This document shows, piece by piece, positions 1 to 7,743 of a DNA stretch of 17,516 bases. How positions within the stretch are numbered: position 1 is the first letter of the stretch; each line of letters begins with the position of its first letter. Source of the stretch: Clostridia bacterium (GTDB lineage Bacteria > Bacillota > Clostridia > Oscillospirales > Acutalibacteraceae); assembly GCA_017454565.1 (NCBI GenBank), contig JAFTCS010000158.1, positions 1 through 17,516 of the forward strand, in the 5' to 3' direction. The notes under the pieces are model-generated. The model was not told where the DNA came from. It ran no database searches and worked only from the letters and a program-made list of their open reading frames with translations. Made by a program: the position numbers and the translations under genes.

Positions 1-930
1 AAGTACGATAACGCAGTCAACGGACGGACAGTCCCAACCATCGGTAAGGAGCATTGAATTACAAAGCACGTTGTATTCACCCTTGTCAAATGCTTCGAGG
101 ATCTCCGCGCGGTCGTCGCTGCTGCCGTTGACCTCTGCGGCTCTGAATTCCTTTTCGATGAGGATATCACGGAACTTCTGAGAGGTCTTTACAAGCGGAA
201 GGAATACGACTGTTTTTCTGTCCTGACAATACTTTTTCATTTCGTCTGCGATCTGATAAAGATAAGGGTCAAGAGCCGTGTCGATGTCGCTTGCTTTAAA
301 GTCTCCGGCTTGTGTAGAAACGCCTGTAAGGTCAAGCTTCAGAGGGATAGTTACTGCCTTAATCGGCGACAAATACCCTTCTTTGATCGCTCTCGGAAGG
401 GTATATTCATAAGCAAGGCTGTCAAAAACCGCGCCTAAATTTTTCATGTCGCCCCTGTCGGGCGTTGCCGTTACTCCCAAAACTGCCGCTTTATCAAAAT
501 ATCTGAGTATCTTCTGATAGCTCTCTGATATAGCGTGATGCGCTTCGTCAATAACGATAACGTCAAAATGATCTTTTGGGAACTGCATGAGCCGTTTTTC
601 ACGCATGAGCGTCTGAACGCTGCCGACCGTGACCCGGTACCATGAATCAAGGGAAGTGCTTTCGGCTTTTTCAAGCGCACTCATTATGCCTGTGCTTTTG
701 AAGAGCTTGTCGGCTGCCTGCTCCAGAAGCTCGCCCCTGTGAGCAAGTATCAGCACACGTCTGCCGTCCTTCACCTGATTTTCTGTAACCTTTGCAAATA
801 CTACGGTCTTTCCGCAGCCCGTCGGCAGAACGAGGAGCGTTCTCAAAAAGCCCTCGTCCCACTGCTTTTCGATCGCTTTTACAGCTTCGGTCTGATATGT
901 TCTTAGTGTCACCATGTCCCCGCCGTCCAT
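1..930 (-). CDS. DEAD/DEAH-box SF2 helicase, phage-encoded, C-terminus cut off by window edge
   Basis: Superfamily 2 ATP-dependent nucleic-acid helicase, probably unwinding or remodelling DNA during phage replication or recombination. About 310 codons are visible and the frame is open to base 1. Reading from the start, the protein shows a Q-motif-like LRTYQTEAV, Walker A PTGCGKT, a motif Ia-like LILAHRGELL, the DEAH box in VIDEAHH, motif III-like GVTATPDR, and then the second RecA-like domain (KTVVFLPLVKTSQ, LTDGWDCPSV). The start is uncertain: ATG at 930 has AAAGG directly before it, while ATG at 915 gives the family-like MVTLRTYQ but its GGCGGGG sits very close. Either start overlaps the end of the upstream DUF669 gene, so the two are probably translationally coupled. 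It is the last visible gene of the leftward operon. The family is secure; the exact phage role is inferred from neighbours. Confidence 0.93.
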   Translation of the reverse strand, partial: MDGGDMVTLRTYQTEAVKAIEKQWDEGFLRTLLVLPTGCGKTVVFAKVTENQVKDGRRVLILAHRGELLEQAADKLFKSTGIMSALEKAESTSLDSWYRVTVGSVQTLMREKRLMQFPKDHFDVIVIDEAHHAISESYQKILRYFDKAAVLGVTATPDRGDMKNLGAVFDSLAYEYTLPRAIKEGYLSPIKAVTIPLKLDLTGVSTQAGDFKASDIDTALDPYLYQIADEMKKYCQDRKTVVFLPLVKTSQKFRDILIEKEFRAAEVNGSSDDRAEILEAFDKGEYNVLCNSMLLTDGWDCPSVDCVIVL

Positions 931-1367
931 CCTTTTGCAGCAGGTGCGGGAGCAATATAGTCGTAATATTTGGCAATCTTGTTTCTCTCTCTCTGTTCGC
1001 CTTTGTCGGTGGTGTATTTTTCGATAACCACCTTACAGCGACCCTTTGAGCCGACAACGGCGCCCCAGTTCATGCGGACCGTTTCGCCCTGCTTTTTCTG
1101 CCCTATAGCGCGGAAAAACTGTGAGAGCTTCCATTCCAGCCTGGTGTGCAGAACAAGGTAGTCCTTGACTGTTGCGCTCTGTCTGCCGTCTGTAAGTCTG
1201 ATATCGACTATTGCCATATTGGACGCAGGGACGCTTTCGCTGCCCTTGCTGCGGCTTCGTTCAAAATTCGTGATCTCAAAATCGTAGTCTCCTTCCGGAA
1301 GTACCACAAATTCATCATCGTTGGAAATGCTGTCATCCCAACCAAACTCGTGTTCATAATCTGACAT
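909..1367 (-). CDS. DUF669 family phage protein, probable ssDNA-binding or recombination accessory
   Basis: A 152-residue acidic-start protein (MSDYEHEFGWDD) with the pattern I associate with DUF669: an N-terminal segment with VVLPEGDYDFEI, a beta-rich core including a VDIRLTDG-like stretch, then LVLHTRLEWKLSQFFRAIGQKKQGE, and a short basic, Ala/Pro tail. DUF669 genes are common next to phage single-strand annealing or Sak-type recombinases and helicases. They are often supposed to act as single-strand DNA-binding partners, but I know of no firm function. The ATG is preceded by GAGGT eight bases upstream. Its stop overlaps the helicase start by 7 to 22 bases, and the Sak4-like gene lies 29 bases upstream. 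Family assignment is by recognition of sequence pattern and context. Confidence 0.8.
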   Translation of the reverse strand: MSDYEHEFGWDDSISNDDEFVVLPEGDYDFEITNFERSRSKGSESVPASNMAIVDIRLTDGRQSATVKDYLVLHTRLEWKLSQFFRAIGQKKQGETVRMNWGAVVGSKGRCKVVIEKYTTDKGEQRERNKIAKYYDYIAPAPAAKGWTAGTW

Positions 1368-1396
1368 TCAATTATACCTCTTTTCTTGTTATCAGT

Positions 1397-2542
1397 TTAA
1401 AACGGAAGGTCAACAAGACCCTCTCTTAATGCAAATTCATAAAGCTGCGGGAAAGCAGCTATCAGGCAGCCTTCGACATATTCCTTCGGATAGTTCTGAA
1501 ACGGAGTTCCGCGAGGAAAATGTCCTCTCTTTGAGACAATAAGATCAAGGTCATCCATTGACAGACATTTTGATCTCATCAGATCGGCAAGAGCCTTTGG
1601 TACATAGTCCGGAATTTCCGGCGATTTGTTTTCGTTGACTATCTCTACCGGAAGTCTTTTACTTTTAGCCTCGTCTATAAAGTCAAAAAGCGGGTCCTTT
1701 TCCGCAGGAGGTGCGGAAGGCGCCGGAGCAGGTGCCGGCTGTTCAGCTCTGACGGGCTCTGGAACTTTGACAGGTTCGGGAGCAGGCATTGCCGGAGCGG
1801 AAACAGGCGTTACCAGAGCGGAAACAGCATTTCCGGGCAGCAAATGTGCGATCTGATCGAAGTCAAAGGGCAGAACATCAGGAAGCCCGAAACGGTTTTT
1901 TGCGTCCCATGAGGCGGTATGCGTCGTATACATGATACGCTGCTGACCGCCCTGACCCTTGTATTTGTCCTTGCCTGTGCTGACTACAATAGTCTTGTAG
2001 TTCGCAAAAAGCAGGATATCAGCCCATTCCTTCAGAAGCGGAGATGTCTGTTTTGTGAGCTTAAGCTCCCATCTGTCGTAGCTGCCCATTTCGTCCGGCT
2101 GTTCGACTTTGTTCATCTTTGCATGTGCCGTGACAACGACATTTACGCCCTTTTCGACGATCTCGGACAGCAGATTGATGAGCTTGCCGAACTCTTCAGC
2201 AACGTATGTATAGCCCTTGCCCCATCCGAAGTCTTCAATTCCGTTTTTCTGCGCCCTGTCGCATACAGACTTGATACAGAGCTTTTCAGCCCAGTCAGCC
2301 GTATCAAGAACGAGTGTTCTGAACTGTGCCGGATTGTTTCTGACGTATTCAACTTCCTGCAGGAGCATTTCCCAGGATGTAGGGAAGTCGAAGCGGGCAA
2401 CGTCAAGCTGTTTCGTGCTGCCTTCCGTGTCGATGAATACCGCATCGGGAAACTTTGATGCGAATGTTGATTTGCCTACGCCCTCAGAACCGTACACTAC
2501 GATCTTTAGGGCTGTTTTGATCTTACCTTTTGTAATATTCAT
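1397..2542 (-). CDS. Sak4-like RecA-fold ATPase (phage nucleotide-binding / recombinase)
   Basis: A 381-residue protein with a single RecA-like ATPase core in residues 10-240. Walker A is GSEGVGKST (18-26), Walker B is TLVLDTAD (76-83), and the DFGWGKGY motif (104-111) and VVVTAHAKM (135-143) are typical of the phage AAA_24/Sak4 group. That group catalyses RecA-like strand annealing or exchange in phage recombination. A Pro/Ala-rich linker (about 245-281) joins the core to a roughly 100-residue C-terminal region that I do not recognise. The ATG is preceded by AAAGGA with a usual spacing. It sits 27 bases after an SMC-like ATPase gene and just before DUF669, forming an evident recombination and replication block. 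The ATPase fold is certain; recombinase activity is inferred from family and context. Confidence 0.85.
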   Translation of the reverse strand: MNITKGKIKTALKIVVYGSEGVGKSTFASKFPDAVFIDTEGSTKQLDVARFDFPTSWEMLLQEVEYVRNNPAQFRTLVLDTADWAEKLCIKSVCDRAQKNGIEDFGWGKGYTYVAEEFGKLINLLSEIVEKGVNVVVTAHAKMNKVEQPDEMGSYDRWELKLTKQTSPLLKEWADILLFANYKTIVVSTGKDKYKGQGGQQRIMYTTHTASWDAKNRFGLPDVLPFDFDQIAHLLPGNAVSALVTPVSAPAMPAPEPVKVPEPVRAEQPAPAPAPSAPPAEKDPLFDFIDEAKSKRLPVEIVNENKSPEIPDYVPKALADLMRSKCLSMDDLDLIVSKRGHFPRGTPFQNYPKEYVEGCLIAAFPQLYEFALREGLVDLPF

Positions 2543-2569
2543 TGCAATTTATCCTTTCCTGGTTCTGGA

Positions 2570-3898
2570 TCAGAAGCTGCCGGGCTTCCAGGCTGTAACA
2601 GGTTTCAGCTGTGCGGCTTCGGCTAAACAGTCTTCGTGTAAACGTCCGTATCCATCTTCAATAATTATCGAACATTCGTTCCCTGTTGATACTCTTGTCG
2701 CTATTGCCTGCAAGCTTTCTTTTTCAAGCCAGTTTCCGAATTCACTGAGCGTATCGGGATCCATTTGTTCAAGCTTGTCAAGCAGCACAAATCCGCATTC
2801 CGGATTGAGCCTGCGAACGATCGCAGCAGCAACCTTGAGTTGTTCCGAACCGCTCATGTCGCCCCAGACATAGCCTTTGTATGTCAGTGCTCCGTCTCTG
2901 ACCGACAGTTCGGGCAAAGGCAGATCGGCATTTTTGAGCAAGTCGCTTTTTTCTTTTCTTACGGCTTCTATCTGACATGTAAGCTCGTCATATTCTCTTG
3001 AATAGTCCTCTGCGTCAATTTCGGCTTTTTGACGATCGCAGTTTGCACGTATCTTCCGATTGAGATCGTCAATGTCGGCAATGCTTTTTTCAAGCTCCGC
3101 CGTACTTTCGTCATGAAGCATAGCTGCTGTTTTTCTTGCTGTTTCGAGGTCAGAAAGAAGCCTTGTAAGATCGTTATTCTTCCTGCTCAGCTCGTCCCTG
3201 AGCCTGTCGATCTCTTTGGAGAGCGCAGAAACCTCACGGCTGATGTTGTTTGCTTCTGATTCTATCTCACGAACTTTTTCACGCTTGAGACGATTTTCTC
3301 CGTTGCGGGCAAGTATCTCCTGCTGCTGGCGGATAAGCTCTATGGGCGATACAGGCTCGGAAGGAATACCGCTGTAAAGCGGAAGTTCTTCGGCGTATTT
3401 CTTCTTACGGTCAGCAATTCTGCCGATCTCGGTACGGCGGTTATAAAGCTGCGATTCCTGATTTTCAAGCTGATATAGCTTATCACCTACTCCGATGATC
3501 TGAAGAAGAACGTTTGCTTTTTCCTTGTCTGTCATGTTCATGAACTTCGGCAGGTCAAGTGCAAGCTTTGAAATGAAGCTGTCAAGAAGCTGCTGACCGG
3601 ATTTGCCGCCGGACGGGTCTATCACTTTCAGGCTTCCGTTTTTGCCGCTGCGTTCTACGATCATGCCGTTGTCAAGAGTTATTTTCAGGTGCGGAGGGAT
3701 AACGGAATCCGAACGCTGAGCCTGATCAGGGCGATATTTTTCCCCGCCCAAAGCCCATGCGATAGCGTCAAGAACAGATGTTTTGCCCTGGTTGTTTTTT
3801 CCTCCGATCACGGTAAGGCCGTTTTTTGTCGGTTCGAGCCTGACGGCCTTTATTCTTTTGACATTTTCAAGTTCGAGTGTGTTGATCTTTATTGACAT
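2570..3898 (-). CDS. RecF/SMC-type AAA ATPase with central coiled coil
   Basis: A 442-residue protein of the RecF/Rad50/SMC ABC-ATPase type. It begins with a typical N-terminal strand (INTLELENVKRIKAVRL) and Walker A GGKNNQGKTS (32-41). A long charged heptad-like region spans about 140-310, and the C-terminal lobe has an ABC-signature-like MSGSEQ (348-353) followed by Walker B FVLLD (370-374). The residue after the Walker B Asp is Lys (LLDKLEQMD) rather than the catalytic Glu of Rad50/SMC. I recall this wording from related phage ATPases, so it may be a family trait. There is no zinc hook and the coil is short, so it is closer to RecF-like phage ATPases than to SbcC. GGAGG precedes the ATG well. 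It overlaps the upstream coiled-coil gene by 10 bases. Likely role: DNA-end or gap processing with the recombinase downstream. Confidence 0.88.
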   Translation of the reverse strand: MSIKINTLELENVKRIKAVRLEPTKNGLTVIGGKNNQGKTSVLDAIAWALGGEKYRPDQAQRSDSVIPPHLKITLDNGMIVERSGKNGSLKVIDPSGGKSGQQLLDSFISKLALDLPKFMNMTDKEKANVLLQIIGVGDKLYQLENQESQLYNRRTEIGRIADRKKKYAEELPLYSGIPSEPVSPIELIRQQQEILARNGENRLKREKVREIESEANNISREVSALSKEIDRLRDELSRKNNDLTRLLSDLETARKTAAMLHDESTAELEKSIADIDDLNRKIRANCDRQKAEIDAEDYSREYDELTCQIEAVRKEKSDLLKNADLPLPELSVRDGALTYKGYVWGDMSGSEQLKVAAAIVRRLNPECGFVLLDKLEQMDPDTLSEFGNWLEKESLQAIATRVSTGNECSIIIEDGYGRLHEDCLAEAAQLKPVTAWKPGSF

Positions 3899-4845
3899 TT
3901 TGTTTCCTCCACATTCAGCATTTTTAATTTTTCATTCAATAGGCTAACCATCGCTTCTGTTTTTTCAAAATAGAAATTGCTGTCTTCCTGTCTCTCGATA
4001 AATTCAAGCAAAGTATTGAATGCCGATATAGCATTTTTATAATGTATGCGGAACAGCTCTTTCGGATCAACAACAGGTGTAGTGTCAACAGACTTTTCCT
4101 GTAGTTCGCATACTTTGTCTGTCAGTCTTTTTATCTCTTGGTTCATCTGCTCCTGCTGCTCTTTGAGCCTTCTGTTTTCCTCTCTTGTTTCAATATCCTC
4201 AACAAGTTTTTCTTTCTGTTCTCTGTTTTCAAGTTCTTTGATCTTATTCTTTAAATTTTCAATTTCTTCGCTATTGTCAAGAGTAGCTTCCACAGGTTTA
4301 CTGCGCTCCGCTTCAAGTCGTTCCATTAGATCATGAATGGTTTTTTGTGCCGCTGACAAGCTCTTAGATTTGTCAACGATAACAGCATCCTTGTCTGCAA
4401 TCTGATCCGAAAGAAGTGTAAGCTGTTCGCCTCTGCGGTCGTTTTCGGCGACAAGCTTCTTTACCTCCGAGACTGACATTCCTGCGAGATCGTTTTTCTC
4501 CACAAAATCATCACGCTCAAGGGCAGGAATGCTGACAAGCAACGACAGTTTTGTTACTCCCAATTTTGCATTTGACTGCAAAAACGGTTCTCCTAATTTC
4601 TCGTATTGCTGTATGTAATTGTACGCCTGCCTCGTCTTGAAACCGAGTTCTTTGGCGGTGTACTCCTCGAAGCTCTCATATCCAAGATAGATATAATATC
4701 CGCCATCCCTCATCATTTTTAGATTGCGGCACATCTCGCAGTAAGCATCTGCTGCCCTCGCCCCGCTGTCAATGATCCTCAGATGCAGATCCTTTGCTCG
4801 AAGGACATCAAGCTCCATTTTCGTTTCTGTTAATGTATTATCCAT
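3889..4845 (-). CDS. Coiled-coil protein with ParB/DUF3102-like N-terminal helical domain
   Basis: A 318-residue protein. Residues about 50-135 resemble the helical DNA-binding part of ParB or DUF3102-like proteins: LGYESFEEYTAKELGFKTRQ, then AYNYIQQYEKLGEPF, a short TKLSLLVSIP helix, and MSVSEVKKLV. The rest, about 140-280, is a long Glu/Lys-rich heptad coiled coil, ended by a short helical tail. No enzymatic motif is visible. The ATG follows AGGGGCG with acceptable spacing, and the stop overlaps the next gene by 10 bases, which suggests coupled translation with the ATPase. It could be a DNA-binding organiser or partner of that ATPase, but this is inference from adjacency and shared coiled-coil character. 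Confidence 0.72.
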   Translation of the reverse strand: MDNTLTETKMELDVLRAKDLHLRIIDSGARAADAYCEMCRNLKMMRDGGYYIYLGYESFEEYTAKELGFKTRQAYNYIQQYEKLGEPFLQSNAKLGVTKLSLLVSIPALERDDFVEKNDLAGMSVSEVKKLVAENDRRGEQLTLLSDQIADKDAVIVDKSKSLSAAQKTIHDLMERLEAERSKPVEATLDNSEEIENLKNKIKELENREQKEKLVEDIETREENRRLKEQQEQMNQEIKRLTDKVCELQEKSVDTTPVVDPKELFRIHYKNAISAFNTLLEFIERQEDSNFYFEKTEAMVSLLNEKLKMLNVEETKCQ

Positions 4846-4847
4846 TA

Positions 4848-6164
4848 TTACGCCCCTATTCTTTGCTTTTTCTGACTTTCGGATTTGAGCATATCAAGAT
4901 ACCTTCCGTATTCTTGTTCAAAGAACATTATTTCTTCCGGTTTTCCGTTGATGTCGTTCTTATAGCCGTGACACTGTATGATCTTATAGTCGTTGCTGAC
5001 TTCGATAGTAAAATAAGGCTTGTCGCGCTCGGAATCTCTGCGGATGAAGAAAATATTCGTATATCCTTTGGAATGACGTTCTGCGTATCCTCCGACACAA
5101 TGATGAAGCGCTTTTCCTTCATTTACTATTTCCATAAATGACTTCGGCTGGATCAGGACAAGGCTGCCGCTTGCAAATTCAAATCTTTTTCTTTCCTCAT
5201 ATCTCTCTTCTAACTGAGCCTGTGCTTTTTCATTCGCTTTGTACTGAATGATTTCGGATAAACGTGTGTGCATTTCGGTGAAGTTATAAGGAAAGCATAT
5301 TGCCGTATCGTGAAGGTCATAATCAAGCTGTCTGCACTGATTAAGATAATCCTGGTAGTCCCACTTTGTAACTCTGTTTTCTTTCAGATATCCGGCTATT
5401 CTCAGCAAAGATTTTCCGGTAATATTTGCAAAGCATGTTCCTGTGCCGATCTCCGCTCCGAATACATCAACAAGTTTAAGTATATCTTCCGGCTTCATAG
5501 ACGGATATTGATCTCTCCAGTGTATATAGTTTTCAAAGTGTTCTTCATTGTCTTTGAGGATCCTGAACTCATGCCGATTCAGGCCGAGCATTTTCAGAAG
5601 ATTGTTTGATTTCCAGTTGATTCCGCTGTACACGTCCAATGAAATTCGATTGCCGTAATAACCCATGTTTTGATCTCTTATCAAATGTTTATATCCGCTT
5701 TTTATCAGATACTCAACGTTAGGATGACGGCAATAGAACTTTAAGTACTCGATCCGCGCATTGATACAAGTCATCTCCCGGATCTGACAGTAGCGCATAT
5801 CAGATTTGTAAACAGCGTCACAGTTCAAAGTGATATATCTGTTGTCAAAACTATATGCACATCCACGATTACAGAAAACAGGTTCCCTGATCTCTTTCAT
5901 CGGTTCCCAAACATATGTTCGCTTTACACAGTGCCACTTTTGGCCGTATCTGACTGCTCCGTCTTTTGCAAAAACATATCTCTGTCGCTCTGCGATAACC
6001 TTTCCTTTACTGTATCGATGAAAGCAGCGAACAAACAGTTCCTGTCCTCTCGTAATAAAAACAACAAAATTTGCGGCGCCTTTCCCGTCTTTCATTTGTT
6101 CCACAACATCAGTCGGAACTTCCGGAAAGCAGTTGATAAGCTCTTGCTTGCGTTCTTGCTTCAT
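4848..6164 (-). CDS. PcfJ-like domain protein
   Basis: A 438-residue protein whose C-terminal 120 residues carry the PcfJ signature: FEFASGSLVLIQPKSFMEIV, then EGKALHHCVGGYAERHSKG, then TNIFFIRR and PYFTIEV, and KIIQCHGYKND near the end. PcfJ is named from an enterococcal conjugative plasmid cluster, and homologues are frequent in Firmicutes prophages and mobile elements. Its biochemistry is unknown to me. The N-terminal two thirds are rich in aromatic, Cys and basic residues without a motif I can name. A GTG at 6176 lies in frame but has no ribosome site. ATG at 6164 is preceded by AGGTGA at a normal distance, so I use it. It follows a PcfK-like gene directly, the same pairing as in the plasmid cluster. 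Confidence 0.85.
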   Translation of the reverse strand: MKQERKQELINCFPEVPTDVVEQMKDGKGAANFVVFITRGQELFVRCFHRYSKGKVIAERQRYVFAKDGAVRYGQKWHCVKRTYVWEPMKEIREPVFCNRGCAYSFDNRYITLNCDAVYKSDMRYCQIREMTCINARIEYLKFYCRHPNVEYLIKSGYKHLIRDQNMGYYGNRISLDVYSGINWKSNNLLKMLGLNRHEFRILKDNEEHFENYIHWRDQYPSMKPEDILKLVDVFGAEIGTGTCFANITGKSLLRIAGYLKENRVTKWDYQDYLNQCRQLDYDLHDTAICFPYNFTEMHTRLSEIIQYKANEKAQAQLEERYEERKRFEFASGSLVLIQPKSFMEIVNEGKALHHCVGGYAERHSKGYTNIFFIRRDSERDKPYFTIEVSNDYKIIQCHGYKNDINGKPEEIMFFEQEYGRYLDMLKSESQKKQRIGA

Positions 6165-6176
6165 ATCGCTTGTCAC

Positions 6177-6563
6177 CTACCAATCAATAAGACTGTCAAG
6201 TGACAGGTCAAGGCTTTTCTTCGGCTGTTCCGGAGCAGGATCGGGAGCAATTTCAATATCGTATTCGCTCATGTGAATGAGCATTTTGAATTCAACCTTT
6301 GCGCCTGGGAAGAAGTATTCTACAGCGGTCTGATAAACTTCGAGATCCGACACCGCTCTCTTGCCGCTGATCTTCTTTGCAACTGAGATAATGCACTGCT
6401 CTATGTCTCCATCTATCACAGCTCTTACGAATTCTTCCTGCTGCCTGCAAAACTCTTTCAGCGTCTCTTTTACGGGCTCAGCGATAGCGTCGGCATACTT
6501 GTCTTTAAAATGTTTTGTGCAGGCATCTATCTTATCGCAGGCCTCTTTGAGTATAGGATCCAT
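6177..6563 (-). CDS. PcfK-like protein (AcrIIA9-related family), tentative
   Basis: A 128-residue acidic protein. The middle part (IEQCIISVAKKISGKRAVSD followed by LEVYQTAVEYFFP) follows the pattern I recall for PcfK-like proteins: a helix with CI, a short basic turn, then SD-x-EVY-x-x-A-x-x-Y-F/Y, ending in a beta strand. The position immediately upstream of PcfJ supports this. Some members of this family, AcrIIA9 from Bacteroides-associated elements, inhibit type II-A Cas9, but most have no tested function. The C-terminus is Pro/Glu-rich and ends SLDSLIDW, a tail that could bind a partner. The ATG has a strong AGGAGGTG site, which overlaps the stop codon of the upstream gene. Assignment is by motif memory and synteny only. 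Confidence 0.65.
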   Translation of the reverse strand: MDPILKEACDKIDACTKHFKDKYADAIAEPVKETLKEFCRQQEEFVRAVIDGDIEQCIISVAKKISGKRAVSDLEVYQTAVEYFFPGAKVEFKMLIHMSEYDIEIAPDPAPEQPKKSLDLSLDSLIDW

Positions 6564-6573
6564 ACCGCACCTC

Positions 6574-6882
6574 CTACACTCTGTGCCGCAGGAGCCACGA
6601 GCGCGCCTGCTGTATCTGGCTCACGCTCATATCCTCGGGCACTCCGTTTTCCATTGCAACGATAACGACCGTTCCGCACATCTCCCGCTCTCCGGCAACG
6701 ATATTTCTTGGAAGAAGCACTCTGTTGTCATAGAGCAGATACAGGCCGTGCTTTTCCAGCTCGCCGGTCGTGAATGTCCTGTCAAAGTCAGATACCAGCT
6801 CACGGGGTATCTCGCAGAAGTCGGTTATTACGGATATCTCCCCCGGCTCCTGTATTACAGCCTTGATTTTTGTTGTATCCAT
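6574..6882 (-). CDS. DUF3846-like small phage protein, copy A
   Basis: A 102-residue protein. It starts with a strand of the form IKAVIQEPGE, has a central GLYLLYDNRVLLPRN, then the C-terminal block CGTVVIVAM..MSVSQIQQARSWL. This order (IKxxVxEPG, a Leu-rich centre with a short Asn-containing turn, then a GTxxIV strand and a final helix) is what I recall for DUF3846, a common phage and plasmid family of unknown function. GGAGG lies before the ATG. Its last 33 residues align without gaps to the end of the gene upstream with 11 identities, so the two are likely paralogues. No catalytic residues are evident. It lies in the middle of the leftward early operon. Confidence 0.65.
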   Translation of the reverse strand: MDTTKIKAVIQEPGEISVITDFCEIPRELVSDFDRTFTTGELEKHGLYLLYDNRVLLPRNIVAGEREMCGTVVIVAMENGVPEDMSVSQIQQARSWLLRHRV

Positions 6883-6892
6883 CGCTTTCCTC

Positions 6893-7276
6893 CTAAACCT
6901 TGTGATCCATCAGCCACACAAAGGCTTCGTTTGAATCTCTGTAGCTCATGCCGTAAAGCTTATTGAAGCCGAGATTTACAACAAGCACGGTTCCCCTGAA
7001 AACCTCTGATCCGGCTGATACGCTCATAGGCTCCCTGCTTTTCGGCTCGTACACAATAGATAAAGACCTGTTGATGCGCTCAACCCTGAGCCTCCTGCTG
7101 AGAAACTCCGGCGGTAACTCAGACGCGATCGTTGCCCGGGGTAGTCCCCCGGGCAGTTTGATGTATACCTTGACATATCCGCCGTTTTTGAGTATACTGT
7201 TGATAGATAGTATTTTTATTTTTTCCGTTGCCGGAGTGCCAGCTCTGACAGCGGATTTCTTTTTATTCGTCAGCAT
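6893..7276 (-). CDS. DUF3846-like small phage protein, copy B (diverged paralogue)
   Basis: A 127-residue protein with a basic N-terminal extension of about 30 residues not present in the downstream copy. It then repeats the same layout: YVKVYIKLPG, a central part with LSIVYEPKSREP, and the C-terminal block RGTVLVVNL..MSYRDSNEAFVWLMDHKV. The block matches copy A in GTV, V, MS, A, WL, H and the final V at the same spacing. GGGAGG precedes the ATG by nine bases. The start lies inside the end of the upstream gene (14-base overlap). A very stable 8-bp GC hairpin falls within the coding region at 7134-7154. Function unknown. Confidence 0.65.
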   Translation of the reverse strand: MLTNKKKSAVRAGTPATEKIKILSINSILKNGGYVKVYIKLPGGLPRATIASELPPEFLSRRLRVERINRSLSIVYEPKSREPMSVSAGSEVFRGTVLVVNLGFNKLYGMSYRDSNEAFVWLMDHKV

Positions 7277-7562
7277 TGTCTTTTTCCTCCCGTTTTCCCA
7301 TCAGTGCAATATTCAGCACCTGCTCAGCCATAACTTCGTTCCAGACCTTATCCCACATTTTCAAAGAGAACCGACTGACAAAGCTTTTTTTCATAGCGAT
7401 AAGAATTGAAGCCGCACACCTGAGCTGGTCGAGCATATTTCCTGTTGAGCACATACACATCCTCTTTTTTCCGTCATGAACAGCCATAACAACGGAAATA
7501 CCCTTATTTTCCAATTCTTCATGGTGCTCATTAATTGATTTTACTATCTCAAATACATCCAT
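7263..7562 (-). CDS. Hypothetical phage early protein, 99 aa
   Basis: I do not recognise this family. The protein begins MDVFEIVKSINEHHEELENKG, has a strand ISVVMAVHDGKKRMCMCSTG, and then an amphipathic helical region (LDQLRCAASILIAMKKSF) that ends in a charged tail. There is no membrane segment. In-frame starts lie at 7583 (TTG), 7568 (ATG) and 7562 (ATG). Only 7562 has GGAGG at a proper distance (seven bases), since the same GGAGG is one base from 7568 and downstream of 7583, so I choose 7562. It overlaps the small membrane-type gene upstream by 14 bases and the next gene by 14, which indicates tight translational coupling. Confidence 0.7.
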   Translation of the reverse strand: MDVFEIVKSINEHHEELENKGISVVMAVHDGKKRMCMCSTGNMLDQLRCAASILIAMKKSFVSRFSLKMWDKVWNEVMAEQVLNIALMGKREEKDNADE

Positions 7563-7728
7563 CTTCATTCCTCCACGCTTCAATTATCCTGATCCGCTCG
7601 TTGCGCCACTCATCAAAAGGTCTGATACAGCGGCACAGCACTGTAAGCACGGCGTGTCCGACGGCTCCCAGCACGCACAGTCCGCCTAACAGGAACAAGC
7701 AAAGCACGGCAATTCCTATCTTTGTCAT
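7549..7728 (-). CDS. Small single-span membrane protein, 59 aa
   Basis: A short gene easily missed by length cut-offs. It encodes 59 residues: MTK, then an uninterrupted hydrophobic stretch of about 28 residues rich in Leu, Val, Gly, Ala and Cys (about 4-31), then a basic and aromatic tail with CRCIRPFDEWRNERI. This predicts one transmembrane helix, with positive charges after it. GGAGGG lies eight to nine bases before the ATG. The stop overlaps the start of the next gene by 14 bases, and the gap to the upstream gene is 15 bases, so it fits the operon precisely. Small early membrane proteins of phages can be superinfection-exclusion or lysis-related, but nothing here shows which. Confidence 0.72.
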   Translation of the reverse strand: MTKIGIAVLCLFLLGGLCVLGAVGHAVLTVLCRCIRPFDEWRNERIRIIEAWRNEDGCI

Positions 7729-7743
7729 ACTTCCGCCCTCCGT

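Noticed and set aside
2217..2873. Rightward open frame of over 200 codons across two ATPase genes
   Set aside because: It spans the boundary of two secure leftward genes, lacks a ribosome site and promoter, and its composition is that of a complementary strand.
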